This document shows, piece after piece, positions 23,085 to 34,974 of a DNA stretch of 64,000 bases. Position 1 is the stretch's first letter. Every line of letters begins with the position of its first letter. A program made the translations under genes and the position numbers. Source of the stretch: Salticus scenicus (Eukaryota > Arthropoda > Arachnida > Araneae > Salticidae); the NCBI GenBank assembly GCA_963930645.1, contig OZ005661.1:200535120-200599119 (forward strand), given 5' to 3'. The notes below the pieces were generated by a model. It worked only from the letters and a program-made list of their open reading frames with translations, was not told the origin of the DNA and searched no databases.

Positions 23085-25990
23085 AATTGCCAAAACGTCA
23101 GTGGAGGCCCTCTGTTGAGACTCAAAGCGGTTTTGGGCTGTGTCTCTCTGTCTGTCGCGCGATAGCGGCCGCAAAAATAGCGCTATTGACTTGAAATTTG
23201 GTACACATGTTCATGAGCCCCACGAAATCAGCTGTATAGTTTTGGGTGTGTATTCCATTTGTAATTCGTGTACAGGGACACGCCAAAGGTTTTCTTATCC
23301 TTACGACCTATGGGAGGAACTTGTATGTACCGCGATAGCGGCCATAAAAATCACGCTATTGACTTGCAATTTGGTACGCATGTTCATGAGCCCAACGGAA
23401 TCAGCTGTATTGTTTTAGGTGTGTATTGCATTTGTAGTTCGTGTACAAGGACACGCCAAAAATTTTCTATCATTACGGCCTATGGGAAGAATCTGTATAT
23501 ACCGCGATAGTCACCGCAAATATCAAGCTATTGACTTCCAATTTTTGCCGAAACGTCAATGGAAGCCCTCTGTTAAGACTCAAAAGGATTTTGGGTTCCG
23601 TCTGTCCATCTGTCTGTCTGTCTGTCGCGCGATAGCGCCTGCAAAAATAGCGCTATTGACTTGAAATTTGGTACACATGTTCATGAGCCCCACGAAATAA
23701 GCTGTATAGTTTTTGGTATGTATTCCATTTGTAGTTCGTATACAGGGACACGCCAAAGTTTTTGTTATCGTTACAGCCTATGGGAGAAATTTGTATGTAT
23801 CGCGATAGCGGCCACAAAAATAACGCTATTGACTTGCAATTTGTTACACGCGTTGATGTGTCCCACGAAATAAGCTGTATAGTTTTGATTGTGCATTCCA
23901 TTTGTTATTCGTGTACAGGGACACGCCAAAGTTTTTCTTATCATTACGGCCTATGGGAGGAATTTGTATGTACCGCGATAGCGGCCACAAAAATCACGCT
24001 ATTGACTTGCAATTTGGTACGCATGTTCATGAGCCCAACGGAATCAGCTGTATGCTTTTAGGTATGTATTGCATTTATAGTTCGTGTACAGGGACACGCC
24101 AAAGATTTTCTATCATTACGGCCTATCAGAAGAATTTGTAAGTACCGCAATAGCGGCCGCAAAAATCCTTCGATTGACTTGCAAATTGGCGCACACATTC
24201 CAGCTTTGCATATAAGTAGCTGTATAATTTTTTTTTTTTTTTGGCTATATTTTTTATAAACTGTGTAGAGAGACATGCCAAAATTCTTAACATTACGGCG
24301 TATGGGGGGAATTTCGTTTAAACGCATTTTAATATCATTACTTTGCAATGAAGAAAATGAAACTAGCGTACGTGAGTAAAATGCTTAAACTTATGTTGTT
24401 TGAAGAAAATATGTGCTCTTAAGCTTTCTAATTAATGTACAGGACCTTACAAAAGTGTTCTGACAATGTCACATAGTCATCCAAACGATGTTAAATTTGG
24501 AACAATTATTAATTTTAAACGCAAAATAAGCTGAATAGTTTTTACTGGTGTATACAATGTTTATGGTTCGTTCACAAAGACACACGAAAGAATTTCGTAA
24601 CATTAGAGCCTATGGACAAATTTTTAATTTAAGCGCGCACTTTAATGCGTTTATGCTGAATTGAACTTAATAAAGTTAACATACATTATAAAGATGCTTA
24701 AAATCATGTTTACTCTTTAAAAAGGTTGTGTATAGACTAAATAATTTATGGGACCACACAAAATAATTTCGAGTATGTACTGTAATCATCCAAATGATGC
24801 CAAATCAGTTTGAAAAATTAATGAGTTATAATTAATTAGGTTTTTTTCTTATTATTGGCGTTTATAATACCTGTGGCTATTTTTCTGGGATACATAAGGG
24901 AATTTCGTACTATTACAGTCTATAGCCGGTATTTCTTAAAAGTGTATTTTAACATGGTTACACCCCATCAAATATAATGAAATTTTATTACAATTTTAAA
25001 AGCATGCTTTCCTGTTGAAAATTGTAGGCGTAGAATTGATAATTACTTGAAAGGTTACGCAAAATATTTCCGATATGCTATGTAATTTTTTTTGCATGAA
25101 ATTTGATAGTTATGGAATTTGGTATTTATGAATTTCAGGGAAATAATACAAGACCGTAAGAATACATATTGTTGCGTACTTGGGGGTTCGTAAGTTGTCC
25201 GAGAATGAAAGGCGAAACTTGCAAAAATTCAGTGATTTATTCACAGAAAGATCCAGAAAAATACAGGCCTATAAACCAAGTATCAGCTTCAATTCAACCA
25301 GTATACATAGCTTAAACAACAGCAAAACAACAGTACAAACTGTTTATCAATAACACTTAAAGCAAGTCTCACTCAAAGCGGCTCAAAGCAAAGCAAGAAT
25401 TTGACGAAACTGACACAGATCTGTGAATGGCCGCCTTGGCTAAGAAAATGCTCCTTTTATACTTTTCTATCGAACACAGACTAGAAAATTCTCGTATCTC
25501 ATCAGCCAATGAGATTAGAGCTTTCATATATCCCTAATAAAGATTTCCTCGCCAAGGTCGCCAAAAAATCGCCAAGGAAGGAATCAGTCGCCAAATTTGG
25601 CGCCAAATCCATTTCTTTCCTTATTGGAGCTTTTTAATGCGTTTTTAAAGGAAAATTAGGCTATTTTAACGCTAAAACGACTAGAAATGCACAAAATTAG
25701 CATTTTATCGACTACTAAGCCTCTTTGAAAGAATTTATACAAAAATAAATGCAATTATTTACAATTCCGTAACACATTATATGATATACAAATAGTTATA
25801 GAAAGAGGGAAACAGCAGGGGGGGGGAGGGTACAGCAGGAATGTGTCTGATTTTGGTAATAAGTCAATCGAATCAATATATACTATAATATAATAAGGAA
25901 TAAATAAAAATGACCTATTGAATAATGTCTGATGCAAATAGGACGTTGAGGCTCCTGATCTGCAGATCCACTAGTAGTATAGATATATTG
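23085..25990 (-). repeat. family R repeat, copy 3, carrying a solo LTR
   Basis: In minus orientation it starts near 25,960 with AGGAGCCTCAACGTCC and ends near 23,090 with CCACTGACGTTTTGGCAATT. The units of about 165 bp are best preserved here (23,160-24,200): 'accgcgatagcggcc', 'gctattgacttgcaatttgg', 'catgttcatgagccc', 'ttcgtgtacagggacacgcc'. A second copy of the terminal 'ctctgttaagactcaaaa' block near 23,570 shows an internal duplication. The solo LTR (25,170-25,774) interrupts it. The many short plus-strand frames here come from the units. Confidence 0.65.
25170..25774 (-). mobile_element. solo LTR of an LTR retrotransposon
   Basis: A 605-bp unit begins TGTTGCGTAC and ends CCGTAACA (short inverted termini TGTT/AACA). 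The minus strand carries TATAAAAGGAGC, a good TATA box, so transcription would run minus. It cleanly splits repeat copy 3, whose two halves continue on either side. The flanks acatat and cattat are only similar, so no exact target duplication can be claimed. Confidence 0.65.
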
Positions 25991-26140
25991 CATATTTAGT
26001 CTTAAGATAAATAATGTAAGATGGTAAAGTTCAATGTACTTTTTAAATGATCTGAAACAGGTTCAGGAACAGATTTGTTTGACATGTGATTTTATTATAA
26101 ACAAACTCAAGTTAAGAGTGTAAACACGTGCCATTATTGT

Positions 26141-28113
26141 AATAAAATTAAAACACTTTAAAAACACGTTAAAAATACATTTATTAAAAAGATAAAAACT
26201 TCCAAAGCTTTACGCCTCAGATAAAATGAGGCATCATCAGGGAATTATTTTTACACACTACAGAGCAGTTATATATACTTTTGTAACATATGGTCAACTG
26301 TTAAGTCCTTATAAAAAATATACATTCAACTGGAAGTTATGCATAGAGGCTGGAACTATTACAGGGTAATGAGGTGTTACACTTGGAGGCTGGAGCTATT
26401 GCAGGATGAGGGTGTGCTACAAATGGAGGTTGGAACTATTGCAGGATGCGAAAGTGCTACACTTGAAGGCTGGAACTATTGTAGGAAGGAGAGGTGCTAC
26501 ACTTGGAGGCAGAAACTATATTAGGATAAAGAAGTTCTATACTTGGAGTCTGGAACTATTGCAGGATGCGTAGGTGCTACACTTGAAGGCTAGGACTATT
26601 GTTGGAAGAGGAGGTACTATACTTGGAGGCTGGAGCTATTGCAGGATTAAGAGGTGTTACACTTGGGGGTTAGAACTATTGCAGGAAGAGAAGGTGCTAC
26701 ACTTGGAGACTGGGATTATTGCAGGGTGACGAGGTGCTACACTTGGAGGTTTGAACAGTTGTAGATTTGAAAGACTGGTAGTCAATAGAATGTAGAAACA
26801 TCAGAGTGCAAATGTAGGAAATGAATTTATTGTAGGTGTTTTGAAGAGTCACATGAGGCTATTGAAGAGTAAAACTATACGGAACTGGAAAGAACAAGCT
26901 ATTAGTTATTTTATAATATGGTGCCAGATTATTGGCAAAATTGCAGCATCTTTTGAATTTATTGAATTTTTATGTTTAATTATATTAATAACTTCACAAA
27001 GATGCAGTTCTTGGATCGTAGGAGGGGCTGAAATAATTTTGACTTTATCCCACGTAGAAGTAGCGTTAGGGTTATCATAAATAAAATCAACTAAAGTAGA
27101 AATTTTCCTTCCTTTATATTACGCTTATGTTCTTGAATTCGTTTTGTTAAAGTTCGCTTAGTTTGTCCGATGTAACAGAAAAGTTCTGTGTTATTTTCAA
27201 TGGTTCAAAATACTTAGGACAAGAACATCAACAATTTCGTGAAATAACAAAAAGATTATATCACCAAGTCAGGTCACATGAAGTCCAGTTGACGTAGAAC
27301 TGTCATATTGTAAAAATGATCAGCATCAAATAATCTCATTATAGAAAACAATAATTCCTAAGTAGATACTGTAGAAATCTCTAGAAGAGCAAAGTCTGGA
27401 AGCCATATCGAAATAACCATTGAAAATAACCCACATTTGCACGCTGACCTTTCTACAATCTCTTGAATACCAGTCTTCCAATTCTACAACTGTTCCAACC
27501 TCCAAGTGTAGCACCTCGTCACCCTGCAATAATCCCAGTCTCCAAGCGTAGCACCTTCTCTTCCTGCAATAGTTCCAACCTCCAAGTGTAACACCTCCTC
27601 ATCCTGCAATAGCTCCAGCCCCCAAGTATAGCACCTCCTCTTCCTACAACAGTCCTAGCCTTCAAGTGTAAACCTACGTATCCTGCAATAGTTCCAGACT
27701 CCAAGTATAGCACTTCTTTATCCTAAAATAGTTTCTGCCTATAAGTGTAGCACCTCTCCTTCCTACAATAGTTCCAGCCTCCAAGTGTAGCACCTCCGCA
27801 TCCTGCAATAGTTCCAACCTCCAAGTGTAGCACACCCTCATCCTGCAATAGCTCCAGCCTCCAAGTGTAACACCTCATTACCCTGTAATAGTTCCAGCCT
27901 CTATGTATAACTTCCAGTTGAATGTATATATTTTTATAAGGACTTAACTGTTGAACATATGGTACAAAAGTATATATAACTGCTCTGCAGTGTGTAAAAA
28001 TAATTCCCTGATGATGCATTATTTTATCTGAGGTGAAAAGCTTTCGAAGTTTTTATTTTTTTAATAAATGTATTTTTAATGTGTTTTTAAAATATTTTAA
28101 TTTTATTATATGA
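26141..28113 (-). mobile_element. long inverted-repeat element with minisatellite arms and Penelope relic
   Basis: Two arms of about 680 bp (26,141-26,822 and 27,430-28,113) are inverted copies beginning TAATAAAATTAAAA. Each contains about ten 40-bp units (tggaggctggaactattgcagg...gtgctacact) whose individual variants mirror each other from arm to arm. The spacer, on the minus strand, encodes a broken GIY-YIG segment (FCYIGQTKRTLTKRIQEHKR near 27,180-27,121, then after a frameshift FIYDNPNAT and DKVKIIS), typical of the C-terminal endonuclease of Penelope-like retroelements. It is either a Penelope element with inverted terminal repeats or a foldback element that captured part of one. Confidence 0.6.
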
Positions 28114-28114
28114 T

Positions 28115-29250
28115 TTTATGTGAGAAAGGCTATCGCCCCCTTCATGCCTAGTTCAATTAAAGTTCATACATTTATTAATATTTTATTTATTTATTTATTT
28201 TTAATCAAGGCTGTTGTTAATTTATATTCAAACTTGCCAATCTTGAGGAAATTTTTCAAGTAGCAACCTATTACAAACTTCAAACTATCAAATTTGAATT
28301 TTCAGTAGTTATTTGCTTTCAAGTTATGCTGATTACAGGTATACATACAGATAAACTACTAAAAAACGGACTTTTGTAATGGCGCCTCAAAATGTGATAT
28401 TATACAAAAGCATTGAAAATATAACTTCAAATAATACTTTGTTTGCAGTATAGTTAAGAACAGCTACTCGTGATTCTTTTTAAAAACTGCTTTTTAACAT
28501 TTAAAGATTTTATTTATTTATTTATTTATTTATTTATTATTGTTATTATTATTTTTAAGATATAGGAAATCGAAATAATCTTAAAATAAATAGGATATTC
28601 ATCTATATGTTAGTTAGTTGGACAGTTTATGAGTTTGTGCATTTGGATTCTGTAGACATTATTGATGTTTAGGAAGTATTACATGAACGAATGAATATAC
28701 AAAGGTAAAACTAATTTAAAAATATTACAAAGTATTATACACGATATTGGCAAAAAACTGTTTTGATTTTCGTATTGTCATTCACATTTAAAAACTTGCA
28801 TGAACGTGTCTCCTAAGATTCATTTTTATTGTAAATGTATCGTACCACTTTTAAATTATCATTTAGGATACTTAAATGAACATCATTGGCTATGGACATT
28901 GTACTTTTAAAATTTCGTAAATTACTCAAATTTAAAGTTTTACACACGTGAAAATAGGTCAAAATTTCGAATTATAAGTTGATGTGTTTGTAAAGAAATC
29001 TTAAATGATTTTTATGAAGTGCAATATAAATAACATTCTAAATTGATTATTTTTTAAAAAAATTTAGTAATTAGAATGTTAATTTCCTTTTCAATACCAT
29101 TAACAATAATGCTTTGAATTGAAAGATTTTCTTTTAATCTGCTGCATATTTTACTCATCTAATAAATAAGAAAATGTTGTTGAATTTTAATTATACACAT
29201 TCATTTTTTAATTTATGCCTTTAATTTGATATGTAATTAAGTCAATTCTT
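28115..29250. other. intergenic, no feature
   Basis: AT-rich with ATTT repeats near 28,180 and 28,510. No gene signature. Confidence 0.6.
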
Positions 29251-29255
29251 TTATT

Positions 29256-30465
29256 TCATCGATTCATCGCAATTTCTTCAACAAAAACAATGAAAGACAG
29301 ACAGTAACCCGACGACAGGATTATAAACGCGAGAGCAACATCGGTGAGAGTCAACTTCCTTAGACTGTCTTCTTCTGGATTATTCAATAAACGTGGTAAA
29401 CGCGTAAAAATGGTCTATCATTAATAAATTTGAAATAAATACCTGTTGCCATAAGTCTGTGCACAAAATAGTTCAACACCTCTTTACAACAGAAGTTTTT
29501 CCGAAAATTCGTAGCAGCCAAAGTGTCTAGAAAACGGTCTTCGGAAACATATTTTGTCGGTACAAAGACTTGAGCAGCGTTTGAACCCGTAAGTTAAACA
29601 AGTTTTTCCTTACTCTTTCCTTGAACAAAATCTACATAAAAATTTATTTTTTTTTTAATTTATTCTTTTTAAGATCATTTGCAATAGTTTTAAAACTTTC
29701 CAGTTCTGAATCTAAGATTTGCTTATAAATACCTGATGACGGTGGAGCTAATCAATGATATTTTCCCTTTTCTACAGATTCTGCCACGTCTTTTATAGAA
29801 GTGACGTTTGGAATGGCGAGGAAAGACGAGAATACGGAGTTGTATGCGAGACAGAGGAACATAGCCCCCACCATCCACGCGTAGACGAGCATGTTCTCTG
29901 ATGTAGATGAAGTCCTGGAAGTAGAATTTTGCCTTATTAAGATTGCCAGAACTTGAAGGAGAATTTTGCCAAGGGAATATTTCCGTGTCAGCGTGGCATA
30001 ATACGCCAAGGACATCGCCATCAATGCTGTGAGTATGGCTGTCCAAAGCGGCAGTGAAAGTGTTTGAAAAATACCGAACACCAACGGCTCGTATTTTAGT
30101 TTTTCCATGACGAATGTTGAAGAAAAAATTTTCATTGGGCACCCATAGTCGACAAACTGTGACGTTTTTTCATTCATAACATGTGATGCAACTGCAGTAT
30201 CTATTTCTGATCGATTTATATACACTATCAATCCCCTCAAAGTTCCGTTAAGAAGCAGTTTATTTATTTGAGTTGTGGAATAAACGCCAACTTTATGGAA
30301 TGTTTTTGATTCTGCAGTGTGGTAGTTTCTAAGGGTATATGCTAAGCGACCACGAAAATTGGTTTTGCTTAAAAGGTAATATTTCATTTGCTCGCTAAAA
30401 TTTTTGGATGACAAAATGTTCTTTGTCCCTAAAAGTCCGAGATTTACTATTGGACGATCTCCCAT
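29256..30465 (-). pseudogene. ionotropic receptor (IR/iGluR) pseudogene IR1
   Basis: An intact N-terminal part of 237 codons (30,465-29,752) shows the S1 ligand-binding half with NGTLRGLIVYI and DTAV, a first membrane segment (LPLWTAILTALMAMSLAYYATL), a pore loop (YSLGKILLQVLAILIRQ), a second membrane segment (ENMLVYAWMVGAMFLCLAYNSVF) and the start of S2. A TGA then replaces the Cys that IR2 has after the Tyr-His pair. Downstream the S2 domain continues, interrupted by a frameshift in an A-rich tract near 29,650, a TAA near 29,595 and a frameshift near 29,400. It ends with the third membrane segment (SSGYCLSFIVFV) and TGA at 29,256. IRs are ligand-gated cation channels used in chemosensation; this copy cannot make a full channel. 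Confidence 0.8.
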
Positions 30466-30469
30466 TACT

Positions 30470-30573
30470 CTTCATGAAATGCTTTAGGGGAAACACATTT
30501 GCTTGAAATATATTATTAAATATGTATCCACCGCAAAAGTTTTAACAGAATATCACTTTTCAATTTAAAATAA

Positions 30574-30610
<37 letters not shown>

Positions 30611-31080
30611 GAAAGTATTGTTACATTGCACTGTGACACTGTAATATTAATTGCAATATACCGATTCCCCATACTTCTCACAAACCTTTACAAAAACAGA
30701 AATGTAAGAATCTTTATCCCTAGAAGTCTAAACAATAATCTAAACCTTAAACAACTTAGATAACTTCCTTTTAATATTATTTTGTACAAAAATGTAGTGC
30801 TAAAAGCATTTTTTTTCCATTTAGCGGACAATCTTATGAAAATAATTACATAATCTTGAGATTTTCAAGATTTGCTTTTAGCTACTTTTTTCTAAAATAA
30901 AATATTAACGGTAAAAAAAAAACTTTTCTGAGATTAAATGTTTATTTGTATGTACAAGATTTAATTTTAAAAGAAATAAGAAACTGTTTTACTTTCAAAT
31001 GTAGTGCGGGGCATCTTCTAGTGTAGGGTATCTTTCGGTTATAATTGTTTTTAAATAACTTTTTTATGCTGCGGGATGCC
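30470..31080. other. intergenic with poly(T) tract near 30,580-30,606
   Basis: Upstream flank of IR1. No further exon encoding an amino-terminal domain was seen. The poly(T) tract could be an old retro tail on the minus strand. Confidence 0.5.
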
Positions 31081-31081
31081 T

Positions 31082-31762
31082 TGTGGAGTTTGCGCTCCTG
31101 CAAACTCCATCTTAACTTAAATACTTAGATTACTAAGAGAACACAAGACTTTAAATAACAATAACTAAAGTTTATTTGAGCAGATTAATGGGAGGGCGGC
31201 CTGGTAAATTTATATAGCTCAGCCAGCGTTTTACTTAATCAAAATATATGAATCAACAAATTAAGTAGATAACTTTAAATATCTCACCCCAGCAGATAGT
31301 CGAAAGGTGTAGAGGCGGTCACACTCGTACTCCAACTACGGCTTCACTATGGGACAGAGGATTCCCTTTTATCCCAGCTTGAACTTCCGAAAACTAGTGG
31401 ACACTCACCAACACTCAACACTACTTAACTTCACACAACTAAATCTCCTCTACTCCACTTTCGATATTCACCAAAATAAGAATCAGCACACTCGCTATAA
31501 TATCCTCCAACAACCACTATACGATCCTCCAACATCCTCCTTTCACTACATTTCAATCCGTACTTTTAAAAATCACTTCTGATTTAACTAATATTCAAAA
31601 TCTAAGTCTTTTAATGCAGCATCCTGCCGACACAAAACTAGCTCGACCTCAACCGTCACCGAGTTACTGGCGACGGAGTGATTTTAACCGTCCCCACTTC
31701 CTACTTTGCTGGACCCAGCTTAATTGAAACAACTGTGGTGACGTTCTAACGTCTCAACCTCA
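31082..31762 (-). repeat. element 1 3-prime LTR
   Basis: Preceded in minus orientation by AACCCGTTGGGGA and the polypurine tract. The 77-codon plus-strand frame inside (31,349-31,582) is present in both LTRs and is antisense to the element. Confidence 0.85.
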
Positions 31763-32850
31763 TAGTCCCCCTCCTAGAAAAAAAGTTTAGTCGTGAAAAT
31801 CCCCAACGGGTTTGAACGAGTAAATTTAAAGAGCTTCATTCCACCTCTAACTATCTCAAATCTCTGAAGTGTGAGTGCAGCCGTCAGTTAAATTTTAATT
31901 GGGTGGGAAAAACTTAAAAATTTGTTAAGTCCCTGAGCGGAAAACTCGGGGACGCAAAAAAGTAATTTAAAATTTTAAATAAAAGGCGTTTGTTTACCCC
32001 GAGAAACTCTGGGACTGACTGAGCTAAAACCAGGCTTACAGTAGGATGAACAAACGTCTCCCTGTTAGGCCAGGAAGGCAATATATTAAATTTAACTTGA
32101 TCTTGGCTTTACAATCATCTTTCTGTTAATCCAGAAAGGAATAAACATAATTTTAAACTTTTAACATTGAGGAAATCATTTTATTGAACATAAAATCTTG
32201 AACTTTAATTATCCATCGAAAGACCAGCCTAGGTCCAGAATCATCCTTCGAAACGTAGAAGAGGAACATCTTCATCCCTCAGAGCCAGTCTAGGCTTAAC
32301 CCACATCAGCTGGTCAACGTACTTGAGAAAAAATTCATTCAGCAACGTCAGTCATCAGAATAACATTTTCTACATCAGATTAGAGCATCAAAGCTATTTC
32401 TAAAATGGAAACTTTTTTTAAAGTATAAATCAAAAAATAGACTTAAACTACAATTTGTAGATAGATCAACGAGACAAATTGTCTCTGAATACATAAAATA
32501 GTTTATATACAATCACTTTTTCCGCAGCATGCGAAACGACAAAAAATTTATTTGTTAGTGATGTTAGTTTAAAGTTACGCGTGATTTATGCATATAGCCA
32601 AAAAAAAATTTCCCCACTTATACACATAGATATATATACATATATAGATAGATAACTTTTAGTGGAATACAAATGTTATAACAATAAAAAAATATTCATT
32701 TTATACACTTATCAAAGTTCATTTTAGTTATATATACAAATACAATATGTATAGAAATACGAAAAAAAGGGGGGGGGGAATATTTACAAAGGTTAAAAAA
32801 ACAGTTTTATATTACCCATTCTGCAGGCGATGGCTACAAAATAAAAGAAT

Positions 32851-34974
32851 TTAATATACATGCATAAAATATATTAAGAAAGAACGAAAATGTGGACATT
32901 TGAAGCATAAACATGATTTTCGAAATGAAAGTTCATGTACCAATTTAAATTTTACAGTTTTTCTTTTTAGAAAGTCCTGCTCTTTCATACAAAAATAAGA
33001 AGTCCGAAAGGCTTCAAGGTATGTCTTACATTTTGGTACAGCTCTGACAAACAAATACTTGAGAAAAAACAAAATAAAGAACGATACGACCTCACCCAGG
33101 GTTTCCGCTGTAAGAAAATTAGCATTAAACATGAGAGTCCTGCTGGTCATTGCACTGGCCGCAGAAATCGCAGGGCTGGAGGCTTGCAGCAGGAGGTCAG
33201 GCGTTGCGAGGTCACATTCCTGGGCTGCGATCGAACCCGGCACGCTGTCACTGTCCGTAGCATCAGTGGACGATTCCGCTCCATCTCTACTCATGAGTGT
33301 TGATGTCTTGGAAGGCTTACGAGCTTGGAAAGAATTTATATTTTTAGTTGAAATTACTACATTTGCTTTTAAATTATCTAGCAGTTTACGAGAAGCACTG
33401 GTAGGAGAATGTAAACTATGTTGAAGACAGTTTAACCGGTCATTTTCATTGCGAGCCTTTTCATTTAAACTAGAAGATTCTGTCGGCTTGACATGTAGAA
33501 AACTTAAATGCCCTTTTTCATTACTTTCATTTAAATTAGCTGCTCGCTTATGAAAAGCATCGTTGTTTAAACTGCTATTTTCTGTTACTTGTACGACAAC
33601 ATTTTCATTTAAATCAGCTAGTGGTTTGGGAGAAGGACCGCTATTTAACCTTCCGCTTTCTTTTAACCCAGTTTCTGTGAAATTAGATAACTCCCCGGAT
33701 TTGATCGGTCGAGTATTTGAAAATGATTTAGCATTAGAAATAGCCAATTTTGCCGACTTGACAGTTTTAGAACTGAAATGTAGTTTGTCAGGAAATGCAT
33801 GAATACTAATAGATAAATCTGTTGGTTGAACAGAATGAAAACAAGAGTTTGATGGCTTTAATAAAGATTTAGTACCAACATTAATTTTAACATCATTTTC
33901 TGCGAAAATTTTTCCTGTTACCCGAGATAAATTTCCGGACTCGACCGGTTTAGCATTTGTATGAGATTTATCAATAAAAATAGCAGAATCTGCCGACGAT
34001 TTGATAGTTTGAGAATTAAACTGTAATTTATTATGAGGTGCATTTACATTACTAGAAAGATCTCTTGACTTAACAGTTTGAAAACATTTATTGGTGAAAG
34101 GATTAGCCGCTACATTTAATAAACTTTCATTCTTCTCTAAATTTGAAGGAAACTGAGAGTTTGGATTGTAAACGCATTGAGAAGAATTTAAATGCTGCAA
34201 GTTGACTGAAGAAATAGAAAGAGAATTTAAACATATAGATTGTACTTTGGTATTATTAGAGTTCATTGGATCCTGTGCAACATTTTCAGATTGATTTAAG
34301 TCACTGGGTCTTGCTTGTGAAAAGTTAGCTTGTTGCGGATGATTGAAATTAACATTTTGAGGGGGGGCGAAATTTTCTCGCTGTTCATTTTGAACATTGA
34401 CGGGTTCTTGCCAGCGATTAGACTTATCCGCCTGTTTAATAGCGTGACGTGCTTGATATTTATCGAGAATTTGAAAAAGAGTATCAACAGATGCGGTTGG
34501 CTTTAACTCGAGGTAATCTTGAATTGGCACCGTTAACAGCGGATTAACAATATCAAATATTTCTAAAAAAGATAAATTCAGATCGAGTTGTTTAATTAAA
34601 TCGAGCTTACGCAGGAAAAAGGTTGTCGGTTTATCAAATACAGACATTTTATATGTATAGAGTTCCTGCCTTAATCTTGCTCTATCGGCACTTAAGGAAA
34701 AGGTGTTTATAATTTTGATCTTTAACTCTTCATAGGTGGGATTTTGACCCAAAGAATGACAGGCTATTAGGTCAAGCCACATTTTAGGTTCTCCTTTTAA
34801 GGAGTATTTTAACCATTTACATCGATCAGAAATATCTATATGACATACATGAAAATATCGCTCAAGTTCATCAAAAAATTCGAGTACATTGTTTGAGCCA
34901 GTAAAATAAACCCGAGCGGGGGGGGGGGGTGTCGAATTGGTTTGGGCGCCACTGTGGAGTTTGCGCTCCTGCAA
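32851..34974 (-). CDS. retrotransposon Gag-like protein (707 aa)
   Basis: The frame opens in the last bases of the 5-prime LTR and runs through the primer-binding site; a start this early is unusual, and the true start may be internal. Residues about 20-190 form a retrotransposon gag domain: FTGSNNVLEFFDELE, WLKYSLKGEPKMWLDLI, YEELKIKIINTF, LRQELY and a helical block ending ILDKYQ. Residues 200-600 are low-complexity Asn/Ser-rich with loosely repeated NVNAPHNKLQF-like and SGNLSR-like motifs. No CCHC zinc knuckle or protease motif is present. Near residue 625 a hydrophobic run (VVSFFILFFLKYLFV) could span a membrane and is followed by a basic, Cys-containing tail. The same tail is recognisable in element 2, so it belongs to the family. 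Confidence 0.8.
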   Translation of the reverse strand: MQERKLHSGAQTNSTPPPPARVYFTGSNNVLEFFDELERYFHVCHIDISDRCKWLKYSLKGEPKMWLDLIACHSLGQNPTYEELKIKIINTFSLSADRARLRQELYTYKMSVFDKPTTFFLRKLDLIKQLDLNLSFLEIFDIVNPLLTVPIQDYLELKPTASVDTLFQILDKYQARHAIKQADKSNRWQEPVNVQNEQRENFAPPQNVNFNHPQQANFSQARPSDLNQSENVAQDPMNSNNTKVQSICLNSLSISSVNLQHLNSSQCVYNPNSQFPSNLEKNESLLNVAANPFTNKCFQTVKSRDLSSNVNAPHNKLQFNSQTIKSSADSAIFIDKSHTNAKPVESGNLSRVTGKIFAENDVKINVGTKSLLKPSNSCFHSVQPTDLSISIHAFPDKLHFSSKTVKSAKLAISNAKSFSNTRPIKSGELSNFTETGLKESGRLNSGPSPKPLADLNENVVVQVTENSSLNNDAFHKRAANLNESNEKGHLSFLHVKPTESSSLNEKARNENDRLNCLQHSLHSPTSASRKLLDNLKANVVISTKNINSFQARKPSKTSTLMSRDGAESSTDATDSDSVPGSIAAQECDLATPDLLLQASSPAISAASAMTSRTLMFNANFLTAETLGEVVSFFILFFLKYLFVRAVPKCKTYLEAFRTSYFCMKEQDFLKRKTVKFKLVHELSFRKSCLCFKCPHFRSFLIYFMHVY

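Noticed and set aside
26339..26524. 61-codon frame MHRGWNYYRVMRC and its mirror on the minus strand at 27,519-28,019
   Set aside because: Both arise from the 40-bp minisatellite in the inverted arms.
31349..31582. 77-codon plus-strand frame, repeated at 35,220-35,453
   Set aside because: Lies inside both LTRs of element 1, antisense to it; no domain.
33059..33802. Plus-strand frames of 121 and 79 codons
   Set aside because: Antisense shadows of the Gag-like frame of element 1.
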